This document shows positions 27,386 to 36,611 of a stretch of 45,626 nt of DNA, piece after piece. The DNA is taken from positions 1 to 45,626 of the forward strand of contig CALMQS010000042.1 of assembly GCA_937871285.1 (NCBI GenBank), in the 5' to 3' direction. How positions within the stretch are numbered: position 1 is the stretch's first letter; each line of letters begins with the position of its first letter. This DNA comes from an uncultured Sphingobacteriales bacterium (GTDB lineage Bacteria; Bacteroidota; Bacteroidia; Chitinophagales; Chitinophagaceae). The position numbers and the translations under genes were made by a program. The notes beneath the pieces are model-generated. The model did no database searches and was not told where the DNA came from. It saw nothing but the letters and a program-made list of their open reading frames with translations.

Positions 27386-29848
27386 ATGAAAAAAGTTTTT
27401 GCCCTGCTCTCCGTTTATTTTTCTTTTGGATTATTGACAGCCCAGGATCTCCGTGCTCCCGCTTATCCGTTAATAACGCATGATCCTTATTTCAGCATAT
27501 GGTCTTTCACCGATCAGTTGAGTGCTGCTCCTGCCAAACACTGGACGGGAAAGGAACAGCCGTTGCTGGGTTTGCTGAAGGTGGATGGAAAAGTTTATCG
27601 TTTCCTTGGAGATAGTGAAAAGCAGTACAATAGTCTTGTTGCCTCCGGCGATGAAAAACCATTCGAAGCAGTATATACAGAAACACAACCCGCCGACGGG
27701 TGGATAAACACCGGCTTTAATGATGCCACCTGGAAAAAAGGAATGGCGCCATTTGGCGATAATGAATCCACTGCAAAAACCTTGTGGAAATCGCATGACA
27801 TATGGGTGCGCCGCAGTTTTGTATGGAATGGCGGAGATGTGAATGGACTATTTCTTAAGCTCCTTCATGATGACAATGCAGAAGTATATCTCAATGGTGA
27901 AAAAATTTACAGTTATACAGGATGGCTCAGCAAATATCATTATATTCCATTGCCAGGGTCTGCCGTAAAAAAATTAGTAAGAGGGAAAAATGTGCTGGCT
28001 GTTCACGTTGCCAATACTGCCGGCGGCGCTTCGCTCGACGCAGGCATTGTACAGGAAGTAATACTTCCCACAAACAAGCTGATAGTGCCGGCAGAACAAA
28101 AAAAAGTAACGCTCAACGCCACCCAAACCCTGTATGAATTTACCTGCGGCCCGGTAAACCTAACCCTTGGCTTCACGTCTCCCCTGTTAATGCATGACCT
28201 TAATGTATTATCCCGGCCTGTTTCTTACCTCAGCGCTGCTGTTGTTTCCAACGACGGTGCCAAACATGATGCGGAACTTTATTTTGGCGCGTCAACTGCA
28301 CTGGCTGTGAATAACGGGTCCGAAGCAGTGGTTGCCAGCGGATACAAATCGGGTGATTTGAATATATTGAAGGCAGGAACCAAAGATCAGCCGGTGTTAC
28401 AGAAAAAGGGAGACGACCTGAGAATAGACTGGGGCTATATGTATGTAGCCGTGCCGGGGAAAGACAGGGCTGTGCAGTACATCACACCTGCAAGATATGC
28501 CTTCAATGCTTTCCTGTCGGGAACATACCGGTTCAATACCTCCTCAACAGAAGGAAATCAGCTCATGCTGAATACGGTATTGGCCTTGGGAAAAGTAGGC
28601 GGAGATACCGTTAGTAAGCTGATCATGCTGGGCTATGATGATGTATACGCTGTGCAGTACTTCGGTCAAAATCTGCCTGCCTGGTGGAGAGACGGGAAAA
28701 ATGCCACGATCGAAAAGGAATTGGCAAAAGCGTATTCGGATTATAGTATCATTATAAAGCAATGTAAAGCAGTTAACGAAAATATACACAATGCTGCGTT
28801 GAAAGCGGGTGGAGAAGAATATGCACAGCTATGCGCTCTTGCCTATCGCCAAAGCATAGCCGCACATAAATTAGTTAAAAGCCCGCAGGGGGAAATACTG
28901 TTTTTATCGAAAGAGAATTTCAGCAATGGCTCCATTAATACGGTAGATGTAACCTACCCTTCCGCGCCGCTGTATCTCCTGTATAACCCCGACCTGCTGA
29001 AGGGAATGCTGAACGGCATCTTTTACTATAGTGAGAGCGGGAAATGGACAAAGCCATTCGCAGCGCACGACCTCGGCACCTATCCATTAGCTAATGGCCA
29101 AACATACGGAGAAGATATGCCCGTTGAAGAGGCGGGTAATATGATCATTCTTACAGCCGCGATTGCCAAAGCGGAGGGAAATGCCGGTTATGCAAAAAAG
29201 CACTGGAATACATTAAGCATATGGGCAGGCTACCTGCTCAAAGAAGGTTTTGACCCGGAGAATCAATTATGTACCGACGATTTTGCCGGTCATATTGCAC
29301 GCAACGCCAACTTATCGGTTAAAGCCATAGTAGCACTGGGATGCTATGCCATGCTGGCGGAACAGTTAGGAGAAAAGGAAATAGCAAAACAATATAAGAA
29401 CAGTACCGCTATGATGGTGGAAAAATGGATGAAGCTGGCCGATGACGGCGATCATTATTCACTTACTTTCGAAAATCCCGGAACATGGAGCCAGAAATAT
29501 AACCTGGTTTGGGATAAGATACTGGGATTGAAATTATTTCCTGAAACGGTTTATAGCAAGGAGATAAAATATTACCTCACCAAACAGAACAGGTATGGAT
29601 TGCCGTTAGATAGCCGGAAAACCTATACCAAGTCTGACTGGATATTATGGACGGCCACGCTCACTGATAATGCCGGTGATTTTACAGCGCTGATAAAACC
29701 TGTGTATGATTTTGTTAATGAAACACCCGACCGGGTGCCGCTCAGCGACTGGCACGAAACTACCGACGGCAGGAAAGTGGGCTTCCAGGCAAGAGGCGTA
29801 GTGGGAGGCTATTTTATAAAATTGCTTGTAGATAAATTCAAAAAGTGA
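27386..29848 (+). CDS. DUF4965/DUF5127 glutaminase-like (GtaA-type) exported protein
   Basis: 820 residues with a signal peptide (MKKVFALLSVYFSFGLLTAQ). The opening RAPAYPLITHDPYFSIWSF and HWTGKEQPLLGLLKVDGK are diagnostic of the DUF4964/DUF5127/DUF4965/DUF1793 proteins named after fungal glutaminase A. Residues about 80-235 (DGWINTGFNDATWKKG, WVRRSFVWNG, AEVYLNGEKIYSYTGW) look like a galactose-binding-type beta sandwich inserted in the N-part. The C-terminal half is an alpha/alpha toroid (TYPLANGQTYGEDMPVEEAG, AGYLLKEGFDPENQLCTDDF, ARGVVGGYFIKLL). Despite the name, many members sit among glycosidases and probably act on glycans, as this setting suggests. Confidence 0.9.
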   Translation: MKKVFALLSVYFSFGLLTAQDLRAPAYPLITHDPYFSIWSFTDQLSAAPAKHWTGKEQPLLGLLKVDGKVYRFLGDSEKQYNSLVASGDEKPFEAVYTETQPADGWINTGFNDATWKKGMAPFGDNESTAKTLWKSHDIWVRRSFVWNGGDVNGLFLKLLHDDNAEVYLNGEKIYSYTGWLSKYHYIPLPGSAVKKLVRGKNVLAVHVANTAGGASLDAGIVQEVILPTNKLIVPAEQKKVTLNATQTLYEFTCGPVNLTLGFTSPLLMHDLNVLSRPVSYLSAAVVSNDGAKHDAELYFGASTALAVNNGSEAVVASGYKSGDLNILKAGTKDQPVLQKKGDDLRIDWGYMYVAVPGKDRAVQYITPARYAFNAFLSGTYRFNTSSTEGNQLMLNTVLALGKVGGDTVSKLIMLGYDDVYAVQYFGQNLPAWWRDGKNATIEKELAKAYSDYSIIIKQCKAVNENIHNAALKAGGEEYAQLCALAYRQSIAAHKLVKSPQGEILFLSKENFSNGSINTVDVTYPSAPLYLLYNPDLLKGMLNGIFYYSESGKWTKPFAAHDLGTYPLANGQTYGEDMPVEEAGNMIILTAAIAKAEGNAGYAKKHWNTLSIWAGYLLKEGFDPENQLCTDDFAGHIARNANLSVKAIVALGCYAMLAEQLGEKEIAKQYKNSTAMMVEKWMKLADDGDHYSLTFENPGTWSQKYNLVWDKILGLKLFPETVYSKEIKYYLTKQNRYGLPLDSRKTYTKSDWILWTATLTDNAGDFTALIKPVYDFVNETPDRVPLSDWHETTDGRKVGFQARGVVGGYFIKLLVDKFKK

Positions 29849-29930
29849 GGATCTTAGCTTTTCCTATTGTAAAATGACAGTACTTTTAACCAGCAAAATA
29901 ACGATCTCTGTAGCCATTATATTTTAATCC

Positions 29931-30956
29931 ATGAGCCAGCCGGCAACTATCCATGATATAGCAAAGGAACTGAACATAGCTGTGGCTACCGTTTCACGCG
30001 CGCTCAATGACCACCCTGCTGTAAAAGATTCAACGAGAAAAGCAGTGCGGCAAATGGCCAAAAAGCTGAATTATCACCCCAACAAAATAGCCACTTCGCT
30101 GCGGCTGGGGCGTTCGAAGATCGTTGGTGTGATTATTCCAAGCGCCGAGATCAATTTTTTTGGATCGGTTATTCATGGCATAGAAAAGGTGATGAGCGAA
30201 AACGGGTATAATGTGCTCATATACCAGTCTAATGAATTATACGAATTTGAAAAACGGGGAGTGGAAACATTCCTGCGTTCGCAGGTGGAAGGCGTGCTTG
30301 CTTCAATTTCCAAGAACACCATTAACCTGGATCATTATGCCGCTTTAAAAAAGCGGAATGTGCCACTCATTCTTTTTGACCGGGCCAATGATTCGCTTGG
30401 CGTGCCTTCGGTAGTGGTAGATGATTACCAGGGCGCATTTAACGCTACCCGTCATTTAATTCAGCAGGGCTGTATGTGTATTGCGCATATTGGCGGACAG
30501 CAGCATGTTACTATCTTTAATCAGCGCCTGAGAGGGTATATTGATGCTTTGAATGTGCATAACATACCGGTAGACGATAACCTGATCGTGTATGGAAAGG
30601 TGAGTATAGAATCGGGCAGGGAGTGCATGAACCAGTTGCTTTCGTACACTATTGACGCTGTTTTTGCGGTGGAAGATTTTACTGCACTGGGAGCCATACA
30701 GTCCATAAAAGCAGCGAATAAAAAAATTCCCGGCGATATTGCCATTGTTGGTTTTGCAAATGAAGCGTTTGGTGAGTATATTACACTCTCCTTATCAACT
30801 GTGAACCAGCAAACCGTTCATATGGGAGAAGAGGCAGCCAAGCTGTTTTTTGAAACCAGGAATAATAAAGAGTGGTCAAAAATGCCGTCGCCCAAACTGG
30901 TGCTTCAGCCGGAACTGATATGCCGGCAATCGAGCATCAGGAAAAAATACAAATAG
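29931..30956 (+). CDS. LacI-family transcriptional regulator
   Basis: 341 residues. The N-terminal helix-turn-helix is TIHDIAKELNIAVATVSRAL followed by the hinge NYHPNKIATSLRLGRSKIVG, the canonical LacI arrangement. The periplasmic-binding-protein-like effector domain shows GVIIPSAEINFFGSVIHGIE, PLILFDRANDSLGVPSVVVDD, IAHIGGQQHVTIFNQRLRGY and IAIVGFANEAFGEYITLSLS. It probably represses or activates the surrounding sugar genes in response to a galactose- or arabinose-type ligand; the ligand cannot be read. It ends 4 bp before galactokinase, so the two form an operon. No operator was identified with confidence. Confidence 0.95.
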   Translation: MSQPATIHDIAKELNIAVATVSRALNDHPAVKDSTRKAVRQMAKKLNYHPNKIATSLRLGRSKIVGVIIPSAEINFFGSVIHGIEKVMSENGYNVLIYQSNELYEFEKRGVETFLRSQVEGVLASISKNTINLDHYAALKKRNVPLILFDRANDSLGVPSVVVDDYQGAFNATRHLIQQGCMCIAHIGGQQHVTIFNQRLRGYIDALNVHNIPVDDNLIVYGKVSIESGRECMNQLLSYTIDAVFAVEDFTALGAIQSIKAANKKIPGDIAIVGFANEAFGEYITLSLSTVNQQTVHMGEEAAKLFFETRNNKEWSKMPSPKLVLQPELICRQSSIRKKYK

Positions 30957-30960
30957 AAAG

Positions 30961-32157
30961 ATGACATCCGGAAATTATGATACAGCGCTATTAAACGAAA
31001 ATTTCAGGCAACGCTTTCATGCAGTGCCCATGTTGTTCCGGTCTCCCGGAAGAATAAATATCATTGGCGAGCATACGGATTATAATGATGGCTTTGTGCT
31101 TCCCGCGGCTATAGATAAAGCCGCCTACGTTGCCATTAGCAAAAGAGACGACGATAGCATAGAGCTCGCTTCACTTGCATTTAACGAAACCTACACCTCT
31201 AAAATTTCGGAAGTGCGCCCGTTAAAAAGCTGGACGGATTATGTGCTGGGCGTGGTTGACCAACTATCGAAACAGGGTTTTGCTATCGGCGGGTTTAACC
31301 TGGCATTGGATGGGGATATTATAATAGGAGCGGGACTGTCATCTTCCGCCGCGGTAGAATGCAGTGTGTTGTATGCATTGAACGAGCTGTTTGCATTAGG
31401 GTTATCTAAGATACAAATAGCAAAAATGGCACAGGCAGCGGAGCATGAATTTGCCGGGGTAAAATGCGGCATCATGGATCAGTTCGCATCTGTATTTGGT
31501 AAGGCAGCCCATGCCATACAGTTAGATTGCCGGAGTCTTGAATACCAGTATGTGCCTTTACACATGGAAGAGATTAAGATCGTACTTTTTAATTCCAATG
31601 TATCACATGCGCTGGCGTCTTCCGGGTACAATACCCGCAGGCAACAATGCGAACAGGGCGTAGCATGGGTAAGGGAGCAGGTAGCGGAAGTGCAATCGCT
31701 GCGTGATGTGTCGCATGAAATGCTTCAGCAGCACGTGCTGCCAAAGGATGAATTAATATACAGGCGTTGCAAATATGTGCTGGAAGAAAATCTTCGCTTG
31801 CTCGCCGCATGTGATGATCTTAAAAAAGGTGATATAGCCGCACTGGGGCAAAAAATGTTTCGTACACACGAAGGCTTAAGTAAAGAATATGAAGTAAGCT
31901 GCAGCGAGCTCGACTGGCTGGTTCAATACGTGCGCAATGAAAAAGATGTGCTGGGCGCCAGGATGATGGGGGGCGGCTTTGGGGGATGCAGCATTAACCT
32001 TGTAAAAGAAGAGGCAGTAGATGCATTAGTTGAAAAAGTGAGCGCTCAATACAGGCAGGCTACCGGCTTAACACTCAGCGCATATGCGGTACAGATAGCT
32101 GATGGCACGGAAGAAATATTACAGCCCGGGGAAAAATCTGCTGTAGAGTGTCTTTGA
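30961..32157 (+). CDS. galK: galactokinase
   Basis: 398 residues of the GHMP kinase superfamily. The galactokinase signature FRSPGRINIIGEHTDYNDGF lies near residue 22. The phosphate-binding loop is GLSSSAAVE, and the third motif is GARMMGGGFGGCSI. It phosphorylates alpha-D-galactose at O1 in the Leloir pathway. The length is slightly above that of the E. coli enzyme; the extra residues are at the C-terminus. No galT or galE is in the window. It is translated from the same transcript as the LacI regulator and is followed by hairpin repeats and then aldose 1-epimerase. Confidence 0.96.
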   Translation: MTSGNYDTALLNENFRQRFHAVPMLFRSPGRINIIGEHTDYNDGFVLPAAIDKAAYVAISKRDDDSIELASLAFNETYTSKISEVRPLKSWTDYVLGVVDQLSKQGFAIGGFNLALDGDIIIGAGLSSSAAVECSVLYALNELFALGLSKIQIAKMAQAAEHEFAGVKCGIMDQFASVFGKAAHAIQLDCRSLEYQYVPLHMEEIKIVLFNSNVSHALASSGYNTRRQQCEQGVAWVREQVAEVQSLRDVSHEMLQQHVLPKDELIYRRCKYVLEENLRLLAACDDLKKGDIAALGQKMFRTHEGLSKEYEVSCSELDWLVQYVRNEKDVLGARMMGGGFGGCSINLVKEEAVDALVEKVSAQYRQATGLTLSAYAVQIADGTEEILQPGEKSAVECL

Positions 32158-32192
32158 CTCTGCTGTAAGAAGTCTGCGGCTGTGCGAGCCCT

Positions 32193-32221
32193 GCTGTGCG
32201 AAGTCTCTGACTTCGCACAGC
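32193..32221. repeat. perfect 13-bp hairpin after galK
   Basis: GCTGTGCGAAGTC / GACTTCGCACAGC with a TCT loop. A degenerate copy of the left arm (CTGCTGTAAGAAGTCTG) lies just upstream at 32160-32176. No T-tract follows, so it is more like an intergenic palindromic repeat than a terminator. Confidence 0.7.
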
Positions 32222-32313
32222 ATATGTTCTTCCGGGACGCTGTCCTGCACAGCACTAATGCCAGGATGAACCGTAGTAATATGCCATAAAATCAAATAAA
32301 CCAAACGATTGTT

Positions 32314-33507
32314 ATGATAAAAATTAAAGCCTTTACAATTGCCTGCCTTATGGTGGTAATGGCCTGTAACCAGGGCGTCAAAGAGCAGGATGCGGAACAA
32401 AAAAACGGAACAGAAACTGCTGCAGTAAATGCATGCGTGCCTTCATTGGAGAATAAAAATTTTGAGGATAGCATAGATGGTAAACTTACCGGCTTGTACA
32501 TACTAAAAAACAAAGCCGGGGCCTGCGCTGCCATTACCAATTACGGGGGCAGACTGGTAAGCCTGGGAGTGCCTGATAAAGACGGAAAGCCTGTTGACGT
32601 GGTGGTTGGTTTTAAGAATGTGCAGGATTATGTAAATTCCACCGAACCTTATTTTGGCGCTACGATAGGCCGTGTAGGCAATCGCATTGCAAAAGGCAAG
32701 TTTAGCTTAGATGGAAAAACCTATACCTTATTTACCAACAATGGGCCCAATACATTGCATGGAGGGAAAAAAGGTTACCAGGATGTGGTATGGGATGCCA
32801 GTCAGCCCAATGATTCCACATTGCAATTAAAATATGTATCCAAAGACGGAGAGGAAGGCTTTCCCGGAAATTTAGATATAACGGTACGGTATACCCTTGC
32901 GGCAAATAATGCGCTTAAAATAGATTATCATGCCACCGCCGATCAAAAAACGGTAGTGAACCTTACCAATCATGCTTTTTTTAACCTGAATGGTGAAGGC
33001 AGCGGAACCATCAATGATCATGTGCTGCAGATCAATGCAGATAAATATACGCCTGTTGATGCTACATTAATACCCACAGGAAAGCTGGAAGCTGTAGAAG
33101 GAACACCATTTGACTTTCGCCAGCCTACAGCTATCGGGAAAAGAATAGATACGGTAAATAACCGGCAATTAAAGAACGGCAGTGGTTATGATCATAATTT
33201 CGTGCTTAATGAAAATGATCCGGCTTCCCTGCATGTGGCTGCGGAAGCCACAGGCGATAAATCGGGCATTGTAATGAAAGTGTATACAACCGAGCCCGGG
33301 CTCCAGTTTTACGGCGGTAATTTTATGCAGGGAAAAAATACTTTTAAGAGCGGGGCTAAGGATGATTTCAGAACCGCGTTTTGTTTGGAAACACAGCATT
33401 TTCCCGATGCGCCCAATCAAAAAAGTTTTCCGTCAATTGTACTGGAACCGGGTAAGGAATATAAAACGTCTACTGTGTATGCGTTTTCCGTGAGAGGGGA
33501 GGAGTGA
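32314..33507 (+). CDS. galM: aldose 1-epimerase (mutarotase), lipoprotein form
   Basis: 397 residues. A lipoprotein signal (AFTIACLMVVMAC) shows that it is exported and lipid-anchored, unlike cytoplasmic GalM. The beta-sandwich motifs are YFGATIGRVGNRIAKGKF, NTLHGGKKGYQDVVW, VNLTNHAFFNLNGEGSG (with the catalytic His) and FCLETQHFPDAPNQ (with the catalytic Glu). It interconverts alpha and beta anomers of galactose or related aldoses, here presumably in the periplasm as sugars are released by the neighbouring glycosidases. It is separated from galK by about 155 bp of hairpin-containing DNA. Confidence 0.93.
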   Translation: MIKIKAFTIACLMVVMACNQGVKEQDAEQKNGTETAAVNACVPSLENKNFEDSIDGKLTGLYILKNKAGACAAITNYGGRLVSLGVPDKDGKPVDVVVGFKNVQDYVNSTEPYFGATIGRVGNRIAKGKFSLDGKTYTLFTNNGPNTLHGGKKGYQDVVWDASQPNDSTLQLKYVSKDGEEGFPGNLDITVRYTLAANNALKIDYHATADQKTVVNLTNHAFFNLNGEGSGTINDHVLQINADKYTPVDATLIPTGKLEAVEGTPFDFRQPTAIGKRIDTVNNRQLKNGSGYDHNFVLNENDPASLHVAAEATGDKSGIVMKVYTTEPGLQFYGGNFMQGKNTFKSGAKDDFRTAFCLETQHFPDAPNQKSFPSIVLEPGKEYKTSTVYAFSVRGEE

Positions 33508-33749
33508 GTGGTGCATAGTCAATAGTGAGTGTTGAAAGAACCAAATCACAAAAAGCAAGAACCAAACAAATACAGATGATTCGTTCCTTTCCAGGACAGG
33601 TAAAATTCAAGTACGAAGCATGAAGCCCTACATCCGAAAACGAAATGCAACTATAAACCACAAACTATAAACTAAAAATCCGAAACCCGAAGGAGATCAG
33701 CTTGTGAATCCTGATATCAGCTTTATCTTAATCTTCAAAATTAACTCTA

Positions 33750-34904
33750 ATGAAATTTAGACTGATCGTATTAAGCGCTTTATTTTTTAGCATTGGTTTT
33801 CAGCAATGCAAGCCCAAAGAAGAAAAAAAAGCAGACAATGAAGAAGTAGCGGAGGTAAGAGGTATCTGGACAAAGGAGCAGGCCAATGACTGGTATGCGA
33901 AGCAGGGATGGCTGGTAGGTTGCGATTTTGTTCCCAGCACTGCCATCAATCAGTTGGAAATGTGGCAGGCGGCCACATTCGATACGGCTACCATTAACCG
34001 TGAGTTAGGCTGGGCAACCTCGCTGGGCATGAATACCGTGAGAGTATACCTGCATGATTTGCTGTACCAGCAGGACGCTGAGGGTTTTTTGCAACGCATG
34101 GATACGTTTTTACAGATCGCATCCCGGCATCATATTAAACCGCTTTTCGTATTGTTTGATTCCGTTTGGGATCCCTATCCTAAATTGGGTACACAGCGGG
34201 AACCCAAGCCCGGCGTACACAATTCGGGTTGGGTGCAAAATCCGGGTAAAGAAGCTTTGTTAGACAGCACGCAATACCCCCGCTTAGAAACCTATGTAAA
34301 AGGAGTAGTAGGAAAATTTGCATCAGATGATCGCGTGCTGGGCTGGGATGTATGGAATGAGCCGGAGAATATGAACAACGAGTATTACCGCAAAATGGAG
34401 CCACCAAACAAAGCGGATATTGTATTGATTTTACTGAAAGAAGCTTTTGAATGGGCACGTTCAGTAAATCCGCAACAGCCGCTTACCGCGGGCTTATGGT
34501 CGGGCGACTGGTCGGCTCCGGAAAAGCTGAAGCCTATTGAAACGCTTATGGTGGAAGAATCGGATATAATATCCTTTCACAATTATGATAGTGCGGCATC
34601 CTTTGAAAAAAATATAGTAGAACTGCAACGCTACGGTCGTCCCATTCTTTGCACGGAATATATGGCCCGTGGCAACAACAGCAGTTTTGAAGGTTCATTG
34701 CCCATTGCAAAAAAATACAACGTGGCCGCATACAACTGGGGATTGGTAGATGGCAAATCACAAACCATCTATCCCTGGGATAGCTGGAAGAAAGCATACG
34801 AAGCTGAGCCTGAAGTTTGGTTCCATGATATATTCAGAAAAGATGGAACACCTTACAGAAAAGCAGAAACGGACCTGATCAAAAAGCTGACCGGTAAGCT
34901 GTAA
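33750..34904 (+). CDS. GH5-like (clan GH-A) glycoside hydrolase lipoprotein
   Basis: 384 residues with a lipoprotein-type signal (ALFFSIGFQQC). The TIM-barrel shows SLGMNTVRVYLHDLLYQQ, HIKPLFVLFDSVWDPYPK, the acid/base Glu204 in DVWNEPEN, SFHNYDSA, and the nucleophile Glu303 in ILCTEYMARG. This is the clan GH-A layout of GH5 and GH2/GH39 relatives. The specificity (mannanase, glucanase, xylanase or other) is not visible. It lies between galM and the second GH43 gene on the same strand and probably shares their control. Confidence 0.83.
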   Translation: MKFRLIVLSALFFSIGFQQCKPKEEKKADNEEVAEVRGIWTKEQANDWYAKQGWLVGCDFVPSTAINQLEMWQAATFDTATINRELGWATSLGMNTVRVYLHDLLYQQDAEGFLQRMDTFLQIASRHHIKPLFVLFDSVWDPYPKLGTQREPKPGVHNSGWVQNPGKEALLDSTQYPRLETYVKGVVGKFASDDRVLGWDVWNEPENMNNEYYRKMEPPNKADIVLILLKEAFEWARSVNPQQPLTAGLWSGDWSAPEKLKPIETLMVEESDIISFHNYDSAASFEKNIVELQRYGRPILCTEYMARGNNSSFEGSLPIAKKYNVAAYNWGLVDGKSQTIYPWDSWKKAYEAEPEVWFHDIFRKDGTPYRKAETDLIKKLTGKL

Positions 34905-35053
34905 TATGTTTATGGCAGAACGCAATGATCTGCTACAATGAAAAACCAGCAGGCAGCAGCTGTGCAACACTTTCTATTCTGTTCATCATTGACCAGCCTC
35001 TTCCCTGCTTGCCGGCAGAAAGAGAAGCATCTGTATCGCCCGCTTTATGAATC

Positions 35054-35089
35054 GCCCGCTTTATGAGGCGTCTTCGCCTCATAGGCAAA
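35054..35089. repeat. 36-nt interspersed palindromic repeat, copy 1
   Basis: The core is the perfect 9-bp hairpin TATGAGGCG-TCTT-CGCCTCATA. It is preceded by CGCCCGCTT and by an extra partial direct copy (CGCCCGCTTTATGA-like, from 35036), and followed by GCGGG about 18 nt later, which can pair with CCCGC. An identical 36-nt stretch lies at 36506-36541. Confidence 0.85.
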
Positions 35090-35127
35090 CCATGTCGCCT
35101 GCGGGTGATGATTAAAATATACTGCTG

Positions 35128-36099
35128 ATGTATCCGATCATTTATTATGTACTGGCATTGCTGTTGTGTTCCGTTAAAGAAGAGATCCGGCCGGCAACAG
35201 AACAAATATATCTTGCCGACCCCACTATTTTTCAGGAGGGCGGAAAATATTATCTCTATGGTACCGATGGCTTTAACGCCGATTCAGGATTTAATGCCTA
35301 TGTGTCGGAAGATATGCAGCATTGGGGCAAGTCTTTAACCGGCAATCAACGGGCGCTTGCTAAAGGTGCATCTTTTGGAACAAAAGGTTTTTGGGCGCCG
35401 CAGGTATTCCGCCATCACAACCAGTATTATATGGCATACACAGCGAACGAGCATATAGCGATGGCCTGTAGCGATAACCCGGCCGGTCCATATAAGCAAA
35501 CTCAATTAAAGGCGTTGGAGGCTCCTGTTAAACAGATTGATCCTTTTGTGTTTAAGGACGATGACGGAAAACTTTATCTCTATCATGTGCGGTTACAAAA
35601 CGGCAACCGGATATTTGTGGCTGAATTAAAAAACGACCTTTCAGGGATCCTTCCCAACACATTACGGGAATGCATAAGCGCTGTAAACGATCCGCAGCCG
35701 TGGGAAAATATGCAGCAGGTGAAGTGGACGGTTACCGAAGGTCCAACGGTCATAAAACGTGGGAACCTTTATTATATGCTCTATTCCGCTAACGATTTTC
35801 GTAACCCTGATTATGCGGTAGGATACGCAGTAGCGGATAATCCTTACGGCCCATGGAAAAAATATGAGGGTAATCCCATCATCAGTAAAAAAGTTACAGG
35901 CGCCAATGGTTCAGGTCATGGCGATATTATTATGAATAAAGCAGGTGATTATTACTATGTATTCCACACACATTTTTCCAATGAAAAAGTGGCGCCGAGA
36001 AAAACAGCGATGATAAAAATAAGGTTTACGGATAATGGGAGTAACGAAAGCATGGAAGCCGATACGTTGAGTTTTGAGTATTTGAAGTATGGACAATAA
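35128..36099 (+). CDS. GH43 family glycosidase (arabinanase/arabinofuranosidase type)
   Basis: 323 residues with a short lipoprotein-type signal (YYVLALLLC, Cys14). All three GH43 catalytic residues are present: Asp31 (LADPTIF), Asp138 (QIDPFVFKDDDG) and Glu204 (VTEGPTVIK). Blade phrases such as GTKGFWAPQVFRHHNQYYMAYT and GHGDIIMNKAGDYYYVFHTH are typical. It probably cleaves arabinose or xylose linkages. It is the last gene of the + strand carbohydrate run and faces the tricorn-like gene across a 500-bp repeat-rich gap. Confidence 0.92.
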   Translation: MYPIIYYVLALLLCSVKEEIRPATEQIYLADPTIFQEGGKYYLYGTDGFNADSGFNAYVSEDMQHWGKSLTGNQRALAKGASFGTKGFWAPQVFRHHNQYYMAYTANEHIAMACSDNPAGPYKQTQLKALEAPVKQIDPFVFKDDDGKLYLYHVRLQNGNRIFVAELKNDLSGILPNTLRECISAVNDPQPWENMQQVKWTVTEGPTVIKRGNLYYMLYSANDFRNPDYAVGYAVADNPYGPWKKYEGNPIISKKVTGANGSGHGDIIMNKAGDYYYVFHTHFSNEKVAPRKTAMIKIRFTDNGSNESMEADTLSFEYLKYGQ

Positions 36100-36611
36100 T
36101 GCTATTGCCAACAGGGCCCTGACGCATTATATTATTTATGGTTTATGGTTTGTGGTTGTATTCGCTTCGGATTTTACCCGTCATTGTGAGACCCCTAAAC
36201 TAATTTGAATGATGTGTACTATTTTTAAGGGTCGAAGCCTGCCTACCGGCAGGTAGGCAATCCCCTGATGGGGGCAGCGGATTTTTTGTTTTTAGTTTAC
36301 GGTTTATTGTTGTGGTTGTATTCGCTTCGGATTTACGACTTTTGGCTTCGGATTTGAGTTTTATATGTTTTTGTGATTTGGTTTTTGGTTCTTCTTTTCG
36401 AATTTCGAAATTCCGGCTTCGGATTTAATTTTATCTGTCATTATCACACAGAAAGCATGTATTCCCTTGATTTGCTCGCTTTATGAGGTTGCCCGCTTTA
36501 TGATTGCCCGCTTTATGAGGCGTCTTCGCCTCATAGGCAAAACATGCCGCCTCCGGGCGGTGGGAATTCTTTCTTCCCTTTTCGTATCAAAGGTTAGAAA
36601 GGAGGCTCCTT
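36100..36611. other. repeat-rich convergent intergenic region
   Basis: 512 bp without a gene. Two direct copies of a phrase containing TGTGGTTGTATTCGCTTCGG lie at 36149-36168 and about 36312-36331. A hairpin TGCCTACC-GGCA-GGTAGGCA is at 36240-36259, followed by CCCC-TGAT-GGGG at 36262-36273 and a T-run. The second copy of the 36-nt palindromic repeat is at 36506-36541, with partial copies from about 36476. The hairpins may end both converging transcripts. Confidence 0.7.
36506..36541. repeat. 36-nt interspersed palindromic repeat, copy 2
   Basis: Identical over 36 nt to 35054-35089 (hairpin TATGAGGCG-TCTT-CGCCTCATA). Two shorter partial copies of its left end (CCCGCTTTATGA) lie just upstream at about 36476-36504. 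The sequence after it (CCTCCGGGCGG) again offers an outer pairing partner. Confidence 0.85.

Noticed and set aside
24000..36100. A SusC/SusD pair in the carbohydrate block
   Set aside because: No long TonB-dependent receptor or SusD-like lipoprotein frame exists anywhere in the window.
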